Program-made: the position numbers and the translations under genes
In this document: positions 39,718 through 51,700 of the stretch, piece after piece
Layout of the letters: each line of letters begins with the position of its first letter
Numbering within the stretch: position 1 is the stretch's first letter
Notes under the pieces: model-generated
Seen by the model: the letters and a program-made list of their open reading frames with translations, nothing else
Database searches by the model: none
What the model was told of the DNA's origin: nothing
Origin: Apoderus coryli
Lineage: Eukaryota; Arthropoda; Insecta; Coleoptera; Attelabidae
Length of the DNA: 64,000 nt
Direction: 5' to 3'
Assembly (NCBI GenBank): GCA_911728435.2
Contig: OU452200.1
Location: 41,989,715 to 42,053,714, forward strand

Positions 39718-41940
39718 CTAGTAACCTAACCTCTCGGGATGTTTAATTTTTCTTCCACTACGCGTCGTAAATGTGCTTTCTGAAGAATTCTGGTAACTGT
39801 TATTCTTCTCAATCTCCATTTGTACAACTTCAGATAATTTCTTCTTTAAAATATCAGATTCTACGTTACTGTGGACTTCTAATGGAAATATACGTTGTAT
39901 TGGACGTAACAAAAACCCATCTTTAGTCTTTAATCGAACTAAACGTATTTGACCATCCTTCCCTAGTATCAGTTCTTGGACTTTAGCTAGTGGCCAATCA
40001 AGACGTTTTGTATTGTCACTTCCAACCATAACCACATCACCTTTATGAATTTCGTGATGAACATGGATAGCTTTCAATAAGTTGTCGTGCTTTAGATTTT
40101 TGAACTGTGGCCTGTATAAGATAGTTGAATTTATCTTCATTTTCAATTTCATCGTCCTCATGAATTCTAGAAAATTGGCTCCAAAATGCTAACCAATCTT
40201 TAATTTCTCCACTAAATTTCTTAAACTCAATAGTGGGTAATTTTAAATGACGACGTCGATTTGTATTAGACACATCTGATTGTGTTTCAAAGATTCGTAC
40301 CATTATCGCTATAAAGAACTGATGGTCTTCCTCTCCTCGCAACAAAACGTCTAAGTGCTTGTAAGAAACATTCTGTTGTCAGTGATGATACCAGTTCTAA
40401 ATGAACTGCCCTGTAGATAGCACAAGTGAATATACAAATCCATACTTTTGACTTGTCTCGTACATAAAGTGGTCCTGTCATATCTAAACCAGTTACTTCA
40501 AACACTGCCGCATCTCGTACACGATCACTTGGTAAGGTTACTGGAGGTGTTTCCAAATGTTTAGTATCATATCTTCTACAACGAACACATTTTGTTATCA
40601 CACTTCTAATAGATTTTCTTCCGCCAATTATCCAAAATTTTTCACGTAAATTACTCAAAAGGATTTGTGAACCAGCATGGCATAAATTTATATGATAATC
40701 GTAAACTAGTCTTCTGACAACAATATGTTTCGACGGTAAAAGCATTGGGAATCGAAAATTCTTTGTATCTTCTCTTTCTACGATTCTTGTTTTGACTCTT
40801 AATATACCTTCATTGTCTTTAAAAAGTATTAATGAACCGAACTGCTTATCATCTAAACCACTAAATGCTTCTCGCTGGACTAATTTAATTGTGGTTTTTT
40901 CAGCATTTTCATGTTCTTCCAGTGAAAATTTACCAGTTGTTCGATTTCGGGAATTCTTGCAGTTGTTTATAAATCGTTGCATCCAACATACCATGCTGAT
41001 TATCTGTTTATACTTTGAAAAATAAGTATATAACCAAGAAATATCTATTTTATCGTGAGAGACTAATCCAATTATTGTTTTCTGTTTCTCTATCGCTATA
41101 CAATCCTGATTTTCTTGATAATTTTGTGAAGGCCAAACATTAGCAGGTTTTGATAACCACGTCGGTCCTTCCCACCATTTAGATTGTAGTAATCGGCTTG
41201 GAGAACTACCTCGGGAAGGAAGATCAGCTGGATTCAATTCTCCAGGAACGTAGTACCAATCATCCACATTAGTCAACATCTTAATTTTCTCCCAGTCGAG
41301 ATCTTTAAACAAATTTTCAGCACCGATAAACAACTCTCGTATGACGGTAATGGACAATTTGATCGTGGTCATCGTACCAGAGGAATCGTAGAAAATTTCT
41401 ATCTAAAGCAAGCCTTAGAAAATTCCAAATACACCAGAACAATAATAAAGCAATTGATGCGTAGTTTTTATGTCGATAATTGCGTAACCAGCTTTGACGA
41501 TGATGATGATTTGAGAAATTTCATTAAAGAAACAACTAATGTGATGGCAGATGGTCAATTCGATTTACGATGGTGGGAGCGATTAATTAGAACTGGTATC
41601 ATCACTGACAACAGAATGTTTCTTACAAGCACTTAGACGTTTTGTTGCGAGGAGAGGAAGACCATCAGTTCTTTATAGCGATAATGGTACGAATTTTATC
41701 ATTATATGCGTCATCGTCTAACATAGTATCAAAGATTTTCGTACTATTTTGGCTTAATAGTTCAAATGTACCTGTTAAACTTCTCATAGTTCCTTGTATA
41801 TCGATGATATTCGGTTTCGATGTCTTCAGTTCTCGGTCAATCTCATCATAATATCGATTAAACGATTTCATGTACATATCTTTCTCCTTTAGCAGTCGTT
41901 CCATCATCAAATGATTTCGAATGTCGAAATTTCACAAAGG
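39718..41940 (-). pseudogene. Scrambled BEL/Pao gag-pol interior
   Basis: Reverse-strand pieces: gag N-terminus at 41665-41910 (MERLLKEKDMYMKSFNRYYD); RNase H-to-integrase region at 40287-41372 (DDWYYVPGELNPADLPSRG, KCVRCRRYDTK, FEVTGLDMTGPLY, SVLYSDNGTN); a gag DUF1759-like piece at about 40160-40275 (LPTIEFKKFSGEIKDWLAFW); integrase C-terminus at 39718-40161 (GDVVMVGSDNTKRLDWPLAK). In opposite orientation, about 41380-41700 carries an RT piece (SFYVDNCVTSFD, ADGQFDLRWWE) joined to a second copy of the integrase block ending at the same DNGTN position. The integrase end is fused to gag sequence on both strands. RT is internally deleted. Confidence 0.9.
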
Positions 41941-41960
41941 ATCACGTCGGGGTCACCAAA

Positions 41961-42191
41961 TGTTGCGAATCCTACATTCACCGAATGTAGAATACGTCGT
42001 CTGTAAATCCTTTGTTAGAGAACAACTACGTAGGTACACAATATTAGTTTACTTTTTTGTACAATCACTCACTTTATTTTCTAATAATTGACATTACATT
42101 TTCCTCTTTTGACAACTCAACAAAACCCTATCAAAATACCGGGAGAACAATTCGCAAAACCATGTAATACGGTATGAACAAATTCACAACA
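41961..42191 (-). repeat. BEL/Pao LTR (5' LTR in element orientation)
   Basis: 231 bp, read as identical to the other LTR. The primer-binding-type sequence lies immediately inside it and the AAGTG target duplication immediately outside. Confidence 0.93.
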
Positions 42192-43240
42192 AAGTGAGTC
42201 AAAGTGAGTCAAAGTGAGTCAAAGTGAGACAAAGTGAGTCAAAGTGAGGTAAAGTGAGACAAAGTGAGTCAAAATGAGGTTAAGTGAGTCAAAGTCAAAG
42301 TGAGTCAAAATGATTCAAAATGAGTCAACGTCAGTCAAAGTGAGTCAAAGTGAGTCAAAATGAGTCAAAGTGAGTCAAAATGAGTCAAAGTGAGTCAAAG
42401 TGAGTAAAATTGATTCAAAATGAGGTAAAGTGAGTCAAAGTGAGTCAAAATGAGTCAAAGTGAGTCAAAATGAGTCAAAATGAGGTAAAGTGAGTCAAAA
42501 TGAGTCAAAGTGAGTCAAAATGAGGTAAAGTGAGTCAAAATGAGTCAAAGTGAGTCAAAATGAGTCAAAATGAAGTAAAGTGAGTCAAAATGAGTCAAAG
42601 TCAGTCAAAGTGAGTCAAAGTGAGTCAAATTGAATCAAAATGGGGTAAAGTGAGTCAAAATGAAGGAAAGTGAGTCAAAATGAGTCAAAGTGAGTCAAAA
42701 TGAGGTAAAGTGAGTCAAGGTGAGTCAACTTGAGTCAAAATGGGGTAAAGTGAGTAAAAGTGAGTCAAATTGAGTCAAAATGAGTTAAAGTGAGTCAAAA
42801 TGAGTCAAAATGAGTCAAAACGAGGTAAAATGAATCAAAGTGAGTCAAAATGAAGTAAAGTGAGTCAAAGTGAGTCAAAATAAGGTAAAGTGAGTCAAAT
42901 TGGGTCAAAATGAGGTAAAGTGAGTCAAAATGAGCCAAAGTGAGTCAAAATGAGGTAAAGTGAGTCAAAATGAGTCAAAGTGAGTCAAAATGATGTAAAG
43001 TGAGTCAAAGTGAGTCAATATGAGTCAAAGTGAGTTAAAATGAGGTAAAGTGAGTCAAAATGAGGTAAAGTGAGTCAAAATGAGTCAAAGTGAGTCAAAA
43101 TGAAGTAAAGTGAGTCAAAATGAGGGAAAGTGAGTCAAAATGAGGTAAAGTGAGTCTAAGTGAGTCAAAATAAAGTAAAGTGAGACAAAGTGAGTCAAAA
43201 TGAGTCAAAATGAGGTAAAGTGAGTCAAAGTGAGTCAAAG
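42192..43240. repeat. 10-bp satellite array, right block (~1.05 kb)
   Basis: This is the continuation of the AAAGTGAGTC / AAAATGAGGT decamer array after the retrotransposon. It stops sharply at 43240, where AAAG is followed directly by the first TCACCATCAG of the 164-bp array. Confidence 0.97.
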
Positions 43241-44470
43241 TCACCATCAGGAGGGTTTTGGCTGCTATCTTTTGAAGCTTTGGTACGCCCCTGCGACGAC
43301 CTTCAAGTGATAGCGAGTATATACGTTATATTGCCCATTTTGTTATCTATTCAATTCTGAAAGGATGACATGGCAGGCTCAATAGTTTCGGAGTTATTAT
43401 TTTTTCACCATCAGGGGGGTTTTGGCTGCTATCTTTTGAGGCTTTGGTACGCCCCTGCGACGGCCTGCAAGTGATAGGGAGTATATACGTTATATTGCCC
43501 ATGTTGTTATCTAATCAATTCTGAAAGGACGACATGGCAGGCTCAATAGTTTCGGAGTAATTATTTTTTCACCATCAGGAGGGTTTTGGCTGCTATCTTT
43601 TGAAGCTTTGGTACGCCCCTGCGACGGCCTGCAAGTGATAGCGAGTATATACGTTATATTGCCCATGTTGTTATCTAACCAATTCTGAAAGGAAAACATG
43701 GCAGGCTCAATAGTTTCGGAGTAATTATTTTTTCACCATCAGGAGGGTTTTGGCTGCTATCTTTTGAAGCTTTGGTACGTCCCTGTGACGACCTGCAAGT
43801 GATAGCGAGTATATACATTATATTGCCCATGTTGTTATCTAACCAATTCTGAAAGGCCAATATGGCAGGCTCAATAGTTTCGGAGTAATTATTTTTTCAC
43901 CATCAGGAGGGTTTTGGCTGCTATCTTTTGAAGTTTTGGTCCGCCCCTGCCACGGCCTGCAAGTGATAGTGGGTACATACGTTATATTGCCCATGTTGTT
44001 ATCTAACTCGCTCTGAAAGCCCGATATGGCAGGCTAAATAGTTTCGGAGTTATTAATTTTTCTCCATCAGGAGGGTTTTGGCTGCTATCTTTTCAAGCTA
44101 TAGTACGCCCCTGCCACGGCCTGCAAGTGATAGTGGGTACATACGTTATATTGCCCATGTTGTTATCTAACTCGCTCTGAAAGCCCGATATGGCAGGCTC
44201 AATAGTTTCGGAGTAATTATTTTTTCACCATCAGGAGGGTTTTGGCTGCTATCTTTTGAAGTTTTGGTCCGCCCCTGCCACGGCCTGCAAGTGATAGTGG
44301 GTACATACGTTATATTGCCCATGTTGTTATCTAACTCGCCCTGAAAGCCCGATATGGCAGGCTCAATAGTTTCGGAGTTATTAATTTTTCTCCATCAGGA
44401 GGGTTTTGGCTGCTATCTTTTCAAGCTTTAGTACGCCCCTGCGATGGCCTGTATGTGATAATGAGTATAT
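43241..44470. repeat. 164-bp tandem repeat, eight monomers
   Basis: TCACCATCAGGAGGGTTTTG (or TCTCC variant) starts at 43241, 43405, 43569, 43733, 43897, 44061, 44225 and 44389, an exact 164-bp period each time. The eighth monomer is cut at about 44470, where it passes into the Penelope GIY-YIG fragment. Later monomers form a sub-family (ACTCGCTCTGAAAGCCCGAT variant in copies 5-7). No ORF spans the array, and 164 is not divisible by 3. On the reverse strand each monomer boundary reads CTGATGG...CTCCGAAAC. Confidence 0.95.
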
Positions 44471-44479
44471 ACTCCAAAA

Positions 44480-44975
44480 ATTAAAAATACCCATGTTGTG
44501 TATGAAATACCTTGTAAGGGTTGCGAAGGAGTATACATTGGCCAAACAAAACAATATCTCGAGAAGCGTCTTGCAAATCATAGGAATCCCAACACCGGTA
44601 AAACAGCTCTTAAAAAACACATTGAATCTTATAACCATGAATTTGATGCCACTTCAATTTTATTAAAGGAGGTCAATAACAAAAAGAGCAAAATGTTGGA
44701 GATGATTCACATAAAAAAGAATGAACATAGTATCAATGACAGAACAGACATTCAATTCCTAAGTCAGATCTATAATAACATCATATAAAACTATAAATAA
44801 TAACAAAAATTGCTGAACACCCCTCGTTTTCTATGTATCAACAAAAAAATTTTTAATCATTTCATCCGAGTCTAGTCGAAACGTTGGAAAAAAAAAATGA
44901 CGAAACGATTAAAAAAATAGTTTGAAAAAAAATTTTTTTTTTTTAAATTTGTGAACCTCATCCCAAGAAAAGGAA
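44480..44975 (+). pseudogene. 3' fragment of a Penelope-like element: GIY-YIG endonuclease and terminal sequence
   Basis: 44489-44788 encodes THVVYEIPCKGCEGVYIGQT, then KRLANHRNPN, KTALKKHIES and a C-terminal SINDRTDIQFLSQIY ending at a stop. This is a GIY-YIG domain preceded by a CxxC pair as in Penelope endonucleases. The terminal region contains GTCGAAACGTTGG near 44875 and ends with CATCCCAAGAAAAG, the same terminus seen in the inverted pair at 21381-21750. The RT domain is missing: the fragment begins at the end of the 164-bp array. Confidence 0.85.
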
Positions 44976-45767
44976 AAAAAAGAAAGAAATTGAAGAACAA
45001 GGTTCAAGAATAATAAATAAGAAAAAAAAAATACTCTCTTTGATTCACCATCACTGTCTCTCTCTCATATTTGTTAATGCTTCATCTCTTTTGCGGGACG
45101 AAAATATTAAATAGAGTCGTGGCGCGACCTTGAAAAATCACTCTCATGCGGCCAAAGAAGTATTTACTTCAAAAATCCGTTTTATGCTAATATATCTGGA
45201 ACCGTTTATTGTACAGAAAACAGCTTTTGTAAGCATTTTCTACTCACAAGAAGCTGTTTTGTGCAAGATTTTCTTTAAATTCATAATTTGTGAAGATTTT
45301 GAAGGGGTAGTGGGTGTTTTTCTCCCCAATTTCTACGCCACTGGAATATATATATATATATTCACGAAAGATCTTCTGCAGTGAGGAGAGGCCAAACCGC
45401 CTAAACGACCCCGATAAAACAATCTACAATGTTTTATATCGGTAATATACGGTGTGAGATTTTATATCCGTGCGTGTATTTTGCACTGCGTACTCAGGAT
45501 AGGTCAAAATATGATGGAAGATGCCTTATGTACCTCCACAACAATAAAGAGTTACACAACATTTTACTTGTAATAAAAACACATTACAAAAGAAATCTAA
45601 ATTATTTTAGTTCATATCAAAATTAAACAATATTTAGTTAGTGAGAAGGATCAATTTTGATTAACTGTAACATTAGGTACCTAAATATTCAAACTCTAAA
45701 ATCTAAATACACAAATTATATGGAATACAATAAAAAGTAATCAAACGAATGATAGTTGCAAGTTAAT
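44976..45767. other. Spacer and probable 3' UTR of the CCAR1-like gene
   Basis: No protein gene is supported. A purine-rich tract follows the Penelope terminus (45000-45060). The part adjoining 45767 is presumably the 3' untranslated region of the reverse-strand CCAR1-like gene, but I did not find a clear AATAAA on that strand. Confidence 0.45.
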
Positions 45768-48700
45768 TTATGTCTCTGGTTGCGCCTTGACTTGTCCATC
45801 TTCAGGTTGCTTATCCGCTTTACCGCTATTATCCTCCGCTTCACCGCGTTTCGGTTCATGCTCGGATTTGACAGTAATTCCATGTGACGACTTGTCTTCA
45901 TTTTTAACGTGGCTACTACTACCGCCGCCACCACCACCACCAGATGAATGCTTCGAGTTGAGCACAGGCTGAATATCGCGGTGAATGTCGCTTAGGAGTT
46001 TATAACACATTTTGTATTGGGACTGAAAAAAATACCCAAATATTTAGGAAACAAAAAGCTTTGATATGTGTAAGAGTATCTCTTCGTAAAGGTTAGCTTT
46101 AAACCTAGAGATTATATAACAGAATTCCCCAAACAAGTGATCCCTTATTATGTGACAGAATTTTCTTGTAACTTACATTAACACGTGTCAATGATTGATC
46201 AGAAGACCTTAATCTATCCTTGTAAACCTTCAATTCTTCGTTCAAATGTTTAATGGTGCTACTTGATTTGCTGTACTTCTCCCCCAATTTGTTATTTTCC
46301 TGACGTACATCGTTCAATTTCGATTCAGTTTCCATTTGCGACTTTTCGCATCGTTCCAAATTGAGTAACAATTTCTCAATGTCGACCACAACGCCACGAT
46401 ATGTTACCAAACCTAATTTTTTTAGGAATACTTAGTTGATGTAAAAGTACAAAAGGAATTTGTGACCGTAAATACAGTATGTCTCAAAAATGTATATACG
46501 ATGTATCAACATAAAAAGGAGGTGAGAAATTTACTTCCTATAAATAATAATTACGGCACTCATTTAAAAAATAAGCAAAATTTTATGACGACTCGGCATC
46601 TAGACTCTGAGATGGCTGCCATTTCGTTACGAATATATTTTATTCATTTGCACCAGAGAGGTCGCATTATCGACATAAACTTTAGAGTTGACATGTCCTC
46701 AAAAGAAGAAACTCATAGGGCCTGCGTGGAGGCAAATAAAGCATTATTTATTGTTTTATTAGTTGAGTCACTTTAAGTGACTATTTATTTCCGTCTTCTA
46801 CAAATGAATAAATACCATATTATATCAGAGTTACGTGAGATGTTGTCTTTTGTCAAACCCGGATTTATTGTAAAATACACATCTAATGCGTCTCTGCTGA
46901 GAGTTAGTGAAATTAAATTTTAGAACAGCTGCTGACATAAATTAGGGAAGCCCTAAGAATTTCTTCTAATGGGGATATGATAATAATATAAAGTGTATTT
47001 GATCAATATCCGTTACGAAATGGCAGCCATCATACAAAATGTTACTGATCGATTAGATGAGTGCCGCCGTAATGGTGCAGGATTGCATATAAATGACATT
47101 ATTAAAATTAAAAGTAAATTTCTAAGGTGTAATAAACTTTCTTTTGAATGTTGAATTTCTCGATCAATCGTTGTAAGTTTATCTGTCAAATCTAAATGGG
47201 AATAATGTACGAATACATAATAAATAACCAACTTACTATTTCCAGCAGGTACTACAATATTACTGCACTCCATCTCTTCTGTATTGTCGTCATTTTCGCG
47301 GAATATTGGCAACAGTTTCTTATTCACCATTGCTAAATCTTGTTCGTCATTCACGGTTTGAATGGTAGGTTGTTCATCATCTTTTTCAGCACCGTTTTCG
47401 GCACTAGGCTTCACATCATCCGTCAATTTGCGATAGTAAATCGAGTCTCGTTCAATAACTTTTGAAATCTGTAATTCATGATAGCATCATCATCATTAGA
47501 ATATTAGGTATATGGTATATATGGTAAAGAAAACTCTCACCAGTTTTTTAATTTGTGCTCTGGACAAATTTAGTCCCAATGTATACAGCAATTCTTCCAA
47601 ATCTTTATCGTGAATGTAACCGCATTGGGTTTGATCGAAATAAACGAACGACAATAATAGATGGCGGTCTTTTGTGTACATTTTCACACGTTCTTTCTTT
47701 CGTTTGTCCTTGTCCTTTCTAATTTGACAAGGTTTGAATTAGTAAATGAACTGAATCCAAATAAGAGTAAACGTTACCTGCTCTTACGTTCACTTTCACT
47801 CTCCATTTCAACTTCATCTCCAGCAATGCTCTCGTCCTTCTTTCTACCCTCCGTTTTGCCCGAATCGTCTTCCTTGCCTTTCGCCTCAGCGCCACCGTCA
47901 TCACTAGTATTGGTTTCCTTCTTATTATCATCTTCTTTTTTAGCCTAAACACATAAAAGTATTTAAAACAAAATAACATTCAATCCATACAAAATGAAAA
48001 ACCAACCTTCTTTTTATCATCTTCAGCTTCATCGACAACCTTTCTCTTACCCTCTTCCGACTTCCGTTCCGGTTGTCGATTTAACGCCTTGAAAATGTTG
48101 AAACCAAAGTCGCGCATCAACATCTCATTAAATAATTCTGCAAATAATGCGACTTCGAACGAGTACTCTTTATTATCCTCCTGACGATAGTCTAGCAGTA
48201 TCGACAAAGACATATTAGCACAATCGAACTTGCCCGATTTAGCTGTTTTAGAAGGATGCACTATCATGTGTGGCTGTTCAGGTAGTTTGTAACGTTTTTC
48301 TAATAGATGCTTGCGTTTCTCGTCTAACTGATTTTTCTCATTGGATGAAACCTGTGAAACATGTTACTTTATGAATATCCAAACAATACAACTCCAATCA
48401 AAACTACAAGTTATGGAAGAACACAATTTACCACTCCAGCAAAACACATTTTTAAATCTCGACGCACGTTTTGCTAACACTGGAAAGAAATTTTGAACCT
48501 TCTGACTGTACTCTAATTTAAATTATAATTTTTGTATTAAAAGCGTTTATTATAAAGGTAAGTACTAGTAAAATAAAATACATAGAAAAATTTAATTGTA
48601 AAATTTATTTTTATTCATCAAAACATCGGAAACTAAATTGAGATTTTCGGATTCTAATAATTTCCACGATGTCATCGATTTTCAAGGGTGTTTGGTCCCC

Positions 48701-51700
48701 CACAAATACAATTGGTTTTAAACGATTATCTTCTAAAAGCCAACCACAGACTTGATCAGTCGCATAAAGCCACATAAAATTACCATATTATATAGTTCGT
48801 TAAATTTTTTGAGTTAAAGACCCGCATGGTGGTGGCATAATGTTGTAGTCATAGATTTTTACATTTTTCAAAAATTGTTCATACGTGTGTTTCAAAAGTA
48901 CTCTCCTCTAGTCAAAGCTTATACTCATCGATTAAACTAAAACTTACCTCCGATTTCTTTTTCTTCTTATTTGTCTTGTTCTTCTCGTCTTCCACAACAA
49001 CATCAGCACTATTACTGCCAACTTCATCAACAACTTTCATCTCATCAACAGTACCCGCACTCGAAGCATTCTCACCTTTTCCAATTTCATCATCATTACC
49101 ACAATCATCAGTTGCATCCTTGCTAGCCTCATTTTTCAACAACTTTCCTAGTCTAGCTACCAATTGCGATTTCAGCCCACGGTGATTTGCGTTTCTCGCT
49201 ATCAATTCCCTTCTCAAACCCTCGACGTCCATGGTTTTTACATTCAGCTGTTTGTAGTGTGTCGGTTCAGACGTTTTCACAATCACCTCCTCTTGTTGTG
49301 GTTGTTGTTGTTGTTCCTCCTCCTCGTTCTCGTCACCACCACTTTGTTGGTCTTCTGTTTCTTCAATGACATGAAATTCGTCTTCAATAATCTCCGACAT
49401 CGTCACATTTTTTACCTAAAAACATTGTATATATTATAATTTATTAAACTTAATGAACTTTTAAACTAGACGGGAAATTCAAACTGTTTTGGTGTTCCAT
49501 TTATAGTTAGGAATTATTGAAGGTAGTGTTTGTCTCGTAAATTTTATTGGAATTTGAGAACGTAAAAGGATAATCAGGCAGTTCAATCCATGTATCTTCC
49601 CATCAATGATCAATGCTCGTTGTATTCTCACAATTTTGTCAATTAGGCACATTTTTAACCTAATCATTACCAAGGGCATGTAAGATAGAAAAATTAAAAT
49701 TTATTTGTAAAAATGTTTTGGGTGAGTTGCAAAGATACACGAAAACTTTGATTGATTGTCAGCTCCCTCCCATTTTTTCCTATGTAAACCAATATATTTG
49801 ACCAAGTGCAATTGTTGATTCGTATCAGAGAATTGAAACGTGGTCCGTCAATTTCCATTCATAAATACAACAAAAACAGATACTTAGATACCTAGTAGAT
49901 CAAATATAACAACAATTTTAACTGTAATCAAATTTATCATATATTCTTTGCCACTCTCCCAATGCCGAAATAAATCAGATGCCTTTTCCTCATCGTCAGC
50001 AACAGATCCTGTTGTGGTTTCCTGCGCCTCACTGCTGCTATTACCACCACCACCACCACTTTTCAACAACTGCTCCAACTGATCCTTGTAACTCTGCTGC
50101 AGACTCTCCCATTCTAGACGAGTTGGTAGGCAACTCCAGACGTCTGGCAAATAGAGAACGACTGTTTCCACACGGACTTTGCCGCTTCCTTTCGTGTCTT
50201 GCCTGCGGTAATATAGCTCCACAAAACGATACCTAAATGGGATACAAAAAACTTGATTTATACAAATTCAATAACTTATTGTCGAACAATTAATCAATCC
50301 CAACCCGTAACTAACATTCCCACTCAAAAATTACGGCTTTTTACTTTGTCTTTACTTCACAAAATTGAACAAAAGAAAATGTCAAACATATACCAGTAAA
50401 ATTCTTGAATAAGCAAGAACACACCATCAGGAGTGGTAGATATAATTAAAATTCTACATACGTACCATTGTGTACAATTCGACAAATCGATGCCGGTCAA
50501 TGCCCGGCATGTTCTAATCGCTGTTTTAACCAACACCGCTGGATCCTTATCCGGATTGGGACCATCTAAACTGGGACTCCATGGCCCACCAATCGCCATT
50601 GTCTCATTTTTACCACGAATACCCACTAAGAAACTAATGAGTCTTGTTGGATGAGCAAACACATCATCATTGTCCACATCACTATCTTTACGATGTTCCT
50701 TATTTTTCTCAGCCAATGAACAACAACGGTGGTAGAGCTCTTCCAACCCTGGGAAGCTGAGCAGCATCACCTATAACGAGGGTTTTGTGTTATTGACTTA
50801 GAGCCAACATTGTTATTTATTATCAGTAGTTGGTCACAAACAATTAGTATGAGAAGATACCTATATAAAGGCTGTGGTGCACTTGCCAGTTTTTCAATCA
50901 GTTGTAAAGAGGCCCATAGACTGCGCCCTTCTGGGACTGCTGCGAAAGCGAATTACACACAGACTATAGACTTTTATAACTATGTGGATGACCTAATTAC
51001 ATATTAAGAATTAAGACATTATTATATTTACGTCCACAGCACGACGACATTCCAAATAATATCAGAAAGAAACAGATAGAATGAACGAAAAATGGCGCAG
51101 TTTTCTTTATATTAACCTATTAAAAGAACTTACAATTATTAGAGGTAAACTTACGAAATATTAACGTGAAATTCCCTACGTCAATATTCTGCTTATTACC
51201 AAGCAATAATAAATTGATATTTGATTGCCTTGTGGCATTTCTTAGATTATGCAAAATAAGAATATAGTTAGGAAAGTATATCGGTAGTAAGACATATAAA
51301 ATATACGTCTAAATATTTCTATTAATATAATATGTGGCTAATAGAACAATCATCTAAAGCCATTTCCCTTCAACAAAAAAACTTGACAACTAGAACGGTG
51401 AGATTGATTTAATTATTTAAGGTTGGATTAGGAATCTCCTGTTTATTAAATTTAGTAGCTTCTTGGATTGTCAAGAACGGTTTAAAATAGTTATCATCTC
51501 ACTTCAAGATTTGCGCCAGTTTATACCAGAGACATTTATTCTGTTTTAAGGACAAAAATGATGGATCGCATCAAAATATCAGAGGGTCCAATGCCGCACT
51601 TTTTACGTTCTCGCACAGGGAAAATTTGTGAACGCACTAAAAAAAATTGAGATGGCCTGAGACGATTAAGACCACTTCCAAATGGAAGTCTCTCTGTGTG

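Larger units (their letters stand above)
39443..42191 (-). mobile_element. Young, internally rearranged BEL/Pao LTR retrotransposon inside the satellite
   Basis: Two 231-bp LTRs (39443-39673 and 41961-42191) that I read as identical flank ~2.3 kb. Both begin TGTTGCGAATCC and end TTCACAACA. The 5-bp target duplication AAGTG is at 39438-39442 and 42192-42196. A TGGTGACCCCGACGTGATCC primer-binding-type sequence (reverse strand, just inside 41960) sets the direction as minus. The interior contains gag, RT and integrase pieces out of order and orientation, so it cannot encode its own proteins. Confidence 0.93.

Noticed and set aside
43241..44470. CRISPR-like array
   Set aside because: Monomers are contiguous 164-bp units without unique spacers, in an insect nuclear context with introns. 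It is a satellite-type tandem repeat.
46462..46776. Forward 104-codon ORF inside the CCAR1-like gene
   Set aside because: It falls in an intron of the reverse-strand gene (46413-47236), with low-complexity composition and no motif.
47661..49439. Forward Ser- and Val/Leu-rich ORFs opposite CCAR1 exons
   Set aside because: They are antisense shadows of Glu/Asp/Lys-rich coding exons whose frames and splice sites close on the reverse strand.
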